This document shows, piece after piece, positions 44,215 to 46,329 of a stretch of 46,329 bases of DNA. The position numbers were made by a program, and so were the translations under genes. How positions within the stretch are numbered: position 1 is the first letter of the stretch; each line of letters begins with the position of its first letter. The notes beneath the pieces are model-generated. The model was not told the DNA's origin and made no database searches. It saw only the letters and a list, made by a program, of their open reading frames with translations. This DNA comes from Tsukamurella spumae. Its GTDB lineage: Bacteria; Actinomycetota; Actinomycetes; Mycobacteriales; Mycobacteriaceae. The stretch covers positions 1 to 46,329 of the forward strand of contig NZ_JAAXOQ010000030.1 in the NCBI RefSeq assembly GCF_012396015.1, read 5' to 3'.

Positions 44215-44696
44215 TGCCTGACACCTCATGGATGCACGAATCGCCGGTCCAGGCTCCGACGGTCATTCAGCATTGGGACGGCCTGACGTCGATCACACTC
44301 TCCAAACTGCCCGACTCCTCGGCTCGACTGCTGTGGGTGTTCGAGGAGGACCATCCTGATCAGCTGGGGATCTTCGTCCATCTGACCACCGATGAGGCAC
44401 AGGTGGTGTTCGACACTGCCCCGGAGGTCGGACTACTCGAGAAGGTCCGCGGCACCCTGGCCGACAACACCGCACTGATCTGGCACATCGACCAGCAAGT
44501 GATGAGCGCGAAGGTCATCGAGCTGCCGCGTTCCGGATCCGAATCGGACCTGTGGGAGTTCATCGACGGGCAGATCGATGCGGGCTTCGATCGATCATTG
44601 AGCATGCGCGATCCCGACTTGCGCATCGCTTCCGATGACATCGCTCTCATCGCGCTGCAAGCCAGAGAAGCCACCTTGATCGGCGCAGCGTCCTAA
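44214..44696 (+). CDS. Unrecognised protein, second gene of a two-gene cassette
   Basis: 160-residue acidic soluble protein of unknown family. It carries WDGLTSITLSKLPDSSARLLWVFEEDHPDQLG, FVHLTTDEAQVVFDTAP, IWHIDQQVMSAKVIELPRSG and LWEFIDGQIDAGFDRSLSM. Strong AAGGAGG lies 8 nt upstream of the ATG, which overlaps the first gene's stop. Small acidic proteins encoded right after an unknown partner are typical of immunity or antitoxin genes, but no family assignment can be made. Lower GC than core genes. Followed by 79 bp without a feature before the convergent VOC gene. Confidence 0.65.
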   Translation: MPDTSWMHESPVQAPTVIQHWDGLTSITLSKLPDSSARLLWVFEEDHPDQLGIFVHLTTDEAQVVFDTAPEVGLLEKVRGTLADNTALIWHIDQQVMSAKVIELPRSGSESDLWEFIDGQIDAGFDRSLSMRDPDLRIASDDIALIALQAREATLIGAAS

Positions 44697-44775
44697 CACG
44701 ATTCATTCGCAGGATTCCGGCCGAAGGCAAGAGGCGGCAGGTCATCGAGGGCGATGGCCGGTAGCCCAGGCCGAC

Positions 44776-45393
44776 TCACTGCCAGACGAAGCCGTCGGGG
44801 TCGGTGAGGGCCCCGAGGACACCGTCGATGCGCAGGCGGTGGGAGCCGCTGCCCTCCGCGGGCACGCCCGCGTCCTTCGCCGCTGCCCTCCGCCCGTACA
44901 GCGCGAGTTTCACCGCACCGGGCGCTGCGTCGAACTCGACGTACTTGCGGCCGAAGCTCTTCGCGACCGTGAGGCCGTGCTCGACGTAGAACGCCTTGGT
45001 GGCGGCCACGTCGTCCACGCCCAACAGGAGGACCACGTCGTCGATGACGCGCAGCGGGGCGCCGGTGGTCTTCTTCGAGGAGGAGGCCACCTTCCAGATC
45101 GTGCCGTCGGGGGCTCGGAACACGCCGCCGTAGCCCCAGAAGGACTTCCGCGCGGGCTTGATCTCCGTCGCGCCCGCCGCAAGGGCGGGCTCGACGAAGG
45201 AGTCCACGACGGCCGGCTCGGCCACGACGAGCGAGACCACGCAGCCGCGGAAGCCGGTGGACTCGCCGGCGGCGGGCGCGACGCGCAGTCGCTCGTCGGG
45301 GCCGAACGCGGTGTCGTAGAAGGCCCGGGCGGCAGCCGGATCGGCGACCTCCAGGGTGAGGGAACGGACCGGGGTGGAAACTGATGTCGTCAT
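44776..45393 (-). CDS. VOC (glyoxalase/bleomycin-resistance) family protein
   Basis: 205-residue protein with two VOC beta-alpha-beta-beta-beta modules: RSLTLEVADPAAARAFYDTAFG in the N-terminal half and DDVVLLLGVDDVAATKAFYVEHG in the second, plus FRAPDGTIWKV and LTDPDGFVWQ strand ends. Metal ligand positions were not assigned. ATG at 45393 has TAGCGT 7 nt upstream, so the two residues MG in the longer frame (45399) are not used. Role unknown; resistance or dioxygenase-like functions occur in the family. Confidence 0.88.
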   Translation of the reverse strand: MTTSVSTPVRSLTLEVADPAAARAFYDTAFGPDERLRVAPAAGESTGFRGCVVSLVVAEPAVVDSFVEPALAAGATEIKPARKSFWGYGGVFRAPDGTIWKVASSSKKTTGAPLRVIDDVVLLLGVDDVAATKAFYVEHGLTVAKSFGRKYVEFDAAPGAVKLALYGRRAAAKDAGVPAEGSGSHRLRIDGVLGALTDPDGFVWQ

Positions 45394-45400
45394 GCCCACA

Positions 45401-45406
45401 ACGCTA
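45401..45406 (-). promoter_or_regulatory. -10 of the VOC gene
   Basis: TAGCGT on the minus strand, 7-nt spacer to ATG at 45393. It lies in a 14-base match with the CYP153 promoter region (41725-41738). Confidence 0.55.
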
Positions 45407-45460
45407 TGAGCTGGCCGTTCCGGGTGCTTCTCGATTCCTGACCGATCCGCTCCCCGCCGG

Positions 45461-45685
45461 TCAGCTGCGGTACCGGAACAGGATCCGGCCGCGCGTGAGG
45501 TCGTAGGGGCTGATCTCCACGAGTACCCGGTCGAGCGGCACGATCTTGATGTAGTTCTTCCGGATCTTCCCGCTGATGTGGGCGAGCACGACGTGCCCGT
45601 TGTCCAGCTCGACCCGGAAGGTCGCGTTCCGCAGCCCTTCGACGACGGTGCCTGAGGCCTCGATGCCGCGCGCTGTCTTCGTCAT
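45461..45685 (-). CDS. infA: Translation initiation factor IF-1 paralogue
   Basis: 74-residue S1-like OB-fold protein matching IF-1: [62 protein letters not shown]-1 occupies the ribosomal A site during initiation. The usual actinobacterial infA sits in a ribosomal-protein cluster next to rpmJ and rpsM, so this is probably an extra copy. The ATG at 45685 overlaps the stop of the upstream GNAT-like gene (ATGA, 45682-45685), which shows translational coupling. The frame runs further upstream to 45967 but the N-terminus above is the IF-1 one. Confidence 0.9.
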   Translation of the reverse strand: MTKTARGIEASGTVVEGLRNATFRVELDNGHVVLAHISGKIRKNYIKIVPLDRVLVEISPYDLTRGRILFRYRS

Positions 45686-46155
45686 GCCCGCACCAGCTCG
45701 ACCGTGGTCTCGACGGCGGACCCGCCCGCGGCCTCGAGGGCGTCGATCGTCGCCCGGTCGGCGGCGTCGACGTCGGCGGCGAGGAAGGGCGTCGGCCGTC
45801 CCGCGTGCGGCCGGACCGCGCGCACCACGGGCAGGTCCGCGATCGGCGGAGGAGGCCCGTCGGGGTCGAACGGGATGCGGTACAACACTTCCCGACGGCG
45901 CTCGGCGAATCCGTGGCGGCGCCAGGCGGCCAACAGGTCGTCGTCGCCGGCGGCGACCAGGGTGCACAGAGGCAGGGGCAGCTCGGCGAGGATCGCCGCC
46001 GCGATCAGGTCGAAGGCCGGTGCGCTCCAGGCGTCGACGCTGATGAAGCCGGGCCTGCGCGAGGTCCCGCCGCGGCCGATGACCAGGCCTTCGGCATCGA
46101 CGGCGAGCCAGTCACCGTCGTCGGCGCGCTGCAGAGTGAGAGAGGAATCGTTCAT
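45682..46155 (-). CDS. GNAT-like protein coupled to IF-1
   Basis: 157-residue protein that resembles a GNAT acetyltransferase fold: an N-terminal strand ([24 protein letters not shown]), a middle helix-strand ([49 protein letters not shown]) and a short C-terminal region. The clear acetyl-CoA motif (R/QxxGxG/A) is not visible, so the assignment is tentative. The ATG at 46155 is preceded by AAAGG about 7 nt upstream. It precedes and is coupled to the extra IF-1 gene. The IS630 fragment lies 47 bp upstream. Confidence 0.6.
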   Translation of the reverse strand: MNDSSLTLQRADDGDWLAVDAEGLVIGRGGTSRRPGFISVDAWSAPAFDLIAAAILAELPLPLCTLVAAGDDDLLAAWRRHGFAERRREVLYRIPFDPDGPPPPIADLPVVRAVRPHAGRPTPFLAADVDAADRATIDALEAAGGSAVETTVELVRA

Positions 46156-46202
46156 GGTGGTGCCTTTCAGGAAAGCCTGTGCGGCGCTCCTGGTGATGAC
46201 AC

Positions 46203-46329
46203 CTAGTGGCGCGGGTTTGAAGTTGTTGGACGGTTCGCCTTCTCGAGGATCTGTTCGGCGGTCTTGGTCCAGACGAACGGGTGGGCTCTGGGGTTCCAGC
46301 CGTCGATGAACGCTCGGATCTTGGTGTTG
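46203..46329 (-). CDS. IS630-family transposase, C-terminal part
   Basis: The last 41 codons of a transposase cut by the right window edge. Translation of the minus strand reads IRAFIDGWNPRAHPFVW, TKTAEQILEKANR and ends TSNPRH before TAG at 46205-46203. The GWN...HPFVWTKTA pattern is the conserved C-terminus of IS630-type transposases. The catalytic DDE residues lie outside the window. The element end should be between here and 46156, but terminal repeats and the TA target duplication could not be identified. Confidence 0.8.
   Translation of the reverse strand, partial: NTKIRAFIDGWNPRAHPFVWTKTAEQILEKANRPTTSNPRH

Noticed and set aside
43732-44229. Minus-strand 165-codon frame overlapping the unknown cassette
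   Set aside because: It lies wholly antisense to the cassette's first gene, which has a good ribosome site and coupling to the second gene. A TATCTT hexamer 6 nt before an internal GTG is probably chance, as only 21 codons follow.
45421-45480. Hairpin CTGACCG/CGGTCAG near the end of the extra IF-1 gene as a terminator
   Set aside because: Only 7 bp with a 13-base spacer and it includes the stop codon, so it is too weak to call.

Overview
High-GC actinobacterial chromosome of the order Mycobacteriales; a Tsukamurella-like organism is my best guess. This rests on gene order (dlaT, SulA-like epimerase, lipB, lipA, DUF4191, RDD, glnA1, glnE, glnA2, CaeA-type protease, panB, CYTH-CHAD, phosphatase, zinc-ribbon, NIF3, ptpA, SURF1, cobD), which follows the Rv2215-Rv2236c region of Mycobacterium tuberculosis as I remember it, and on the 13E12-type HNH gene and many leaderless-looking genes. 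No database search was possible.

Layout. 1-2700: 3' part of dlaT, an epimerase and lipB. 2726-8136: an apparent insertion that separates lipB from lipA, holding a DUF222/HNH protein and a divergent HxlR regulator/MMPL transporter pair. 8205-10572: lipA, DUF4191 and RDD membrane proteins. 10629-19721: the glutamine synthetase region, with a tandem GlnR-like site before glnA1, an FKBP-like lipoprotein after it, a DUF385 protein, a Pro-rich membrane protein with an apparent C-tract frameshift, an EEP-family protein, glnE and glnA2. 19823-27935: a second FKBP-like lipoprotein, CaeA-like protease, nadE, panB, proline iminopeptidase, CYTH-CHAD and a cutinase-like secreted hydrolase. 27945-33231 (minus strand): RNB nuclease, acyl-ACP thioesterase, DrrAB-like ABC exporter, DUF6194 and DUF2127 proteins. 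33294-38531: RNase P RNA, histidine phosphatase, zinc-ribbon and NIF3 proteins, then ptpA-SURF1 and cobD. 38555-43093: a CYP153-type alkane hydroxylase operon (ferredoxin reductase, P450, 2Fe-2S ferredoxin) with a PucR-type regulator. 43191-46329: accessory tail with an unrecognised two-gene cassette of visibly lower GC, a VOC protein, an extra IF-1 with a GNAT-like partner, and the 3' end of an IS630-type transposase.

The strongest window-wide signal is promoter architecture. At 22 genes an (T/C)ANNNT -10 hexamer ends exactly 6 or 7 nt before the chosen start codon, as expected for leaderless transcripts. At five of these the TAG stop codon of the preceding gene is also the first half of the -10 hexamer. 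The genes with clear Shine-Dalgarno sequences (glnA1, MMPL, HxlR, panB, ferredoxin, the unknown cassette) stand apart from this set.
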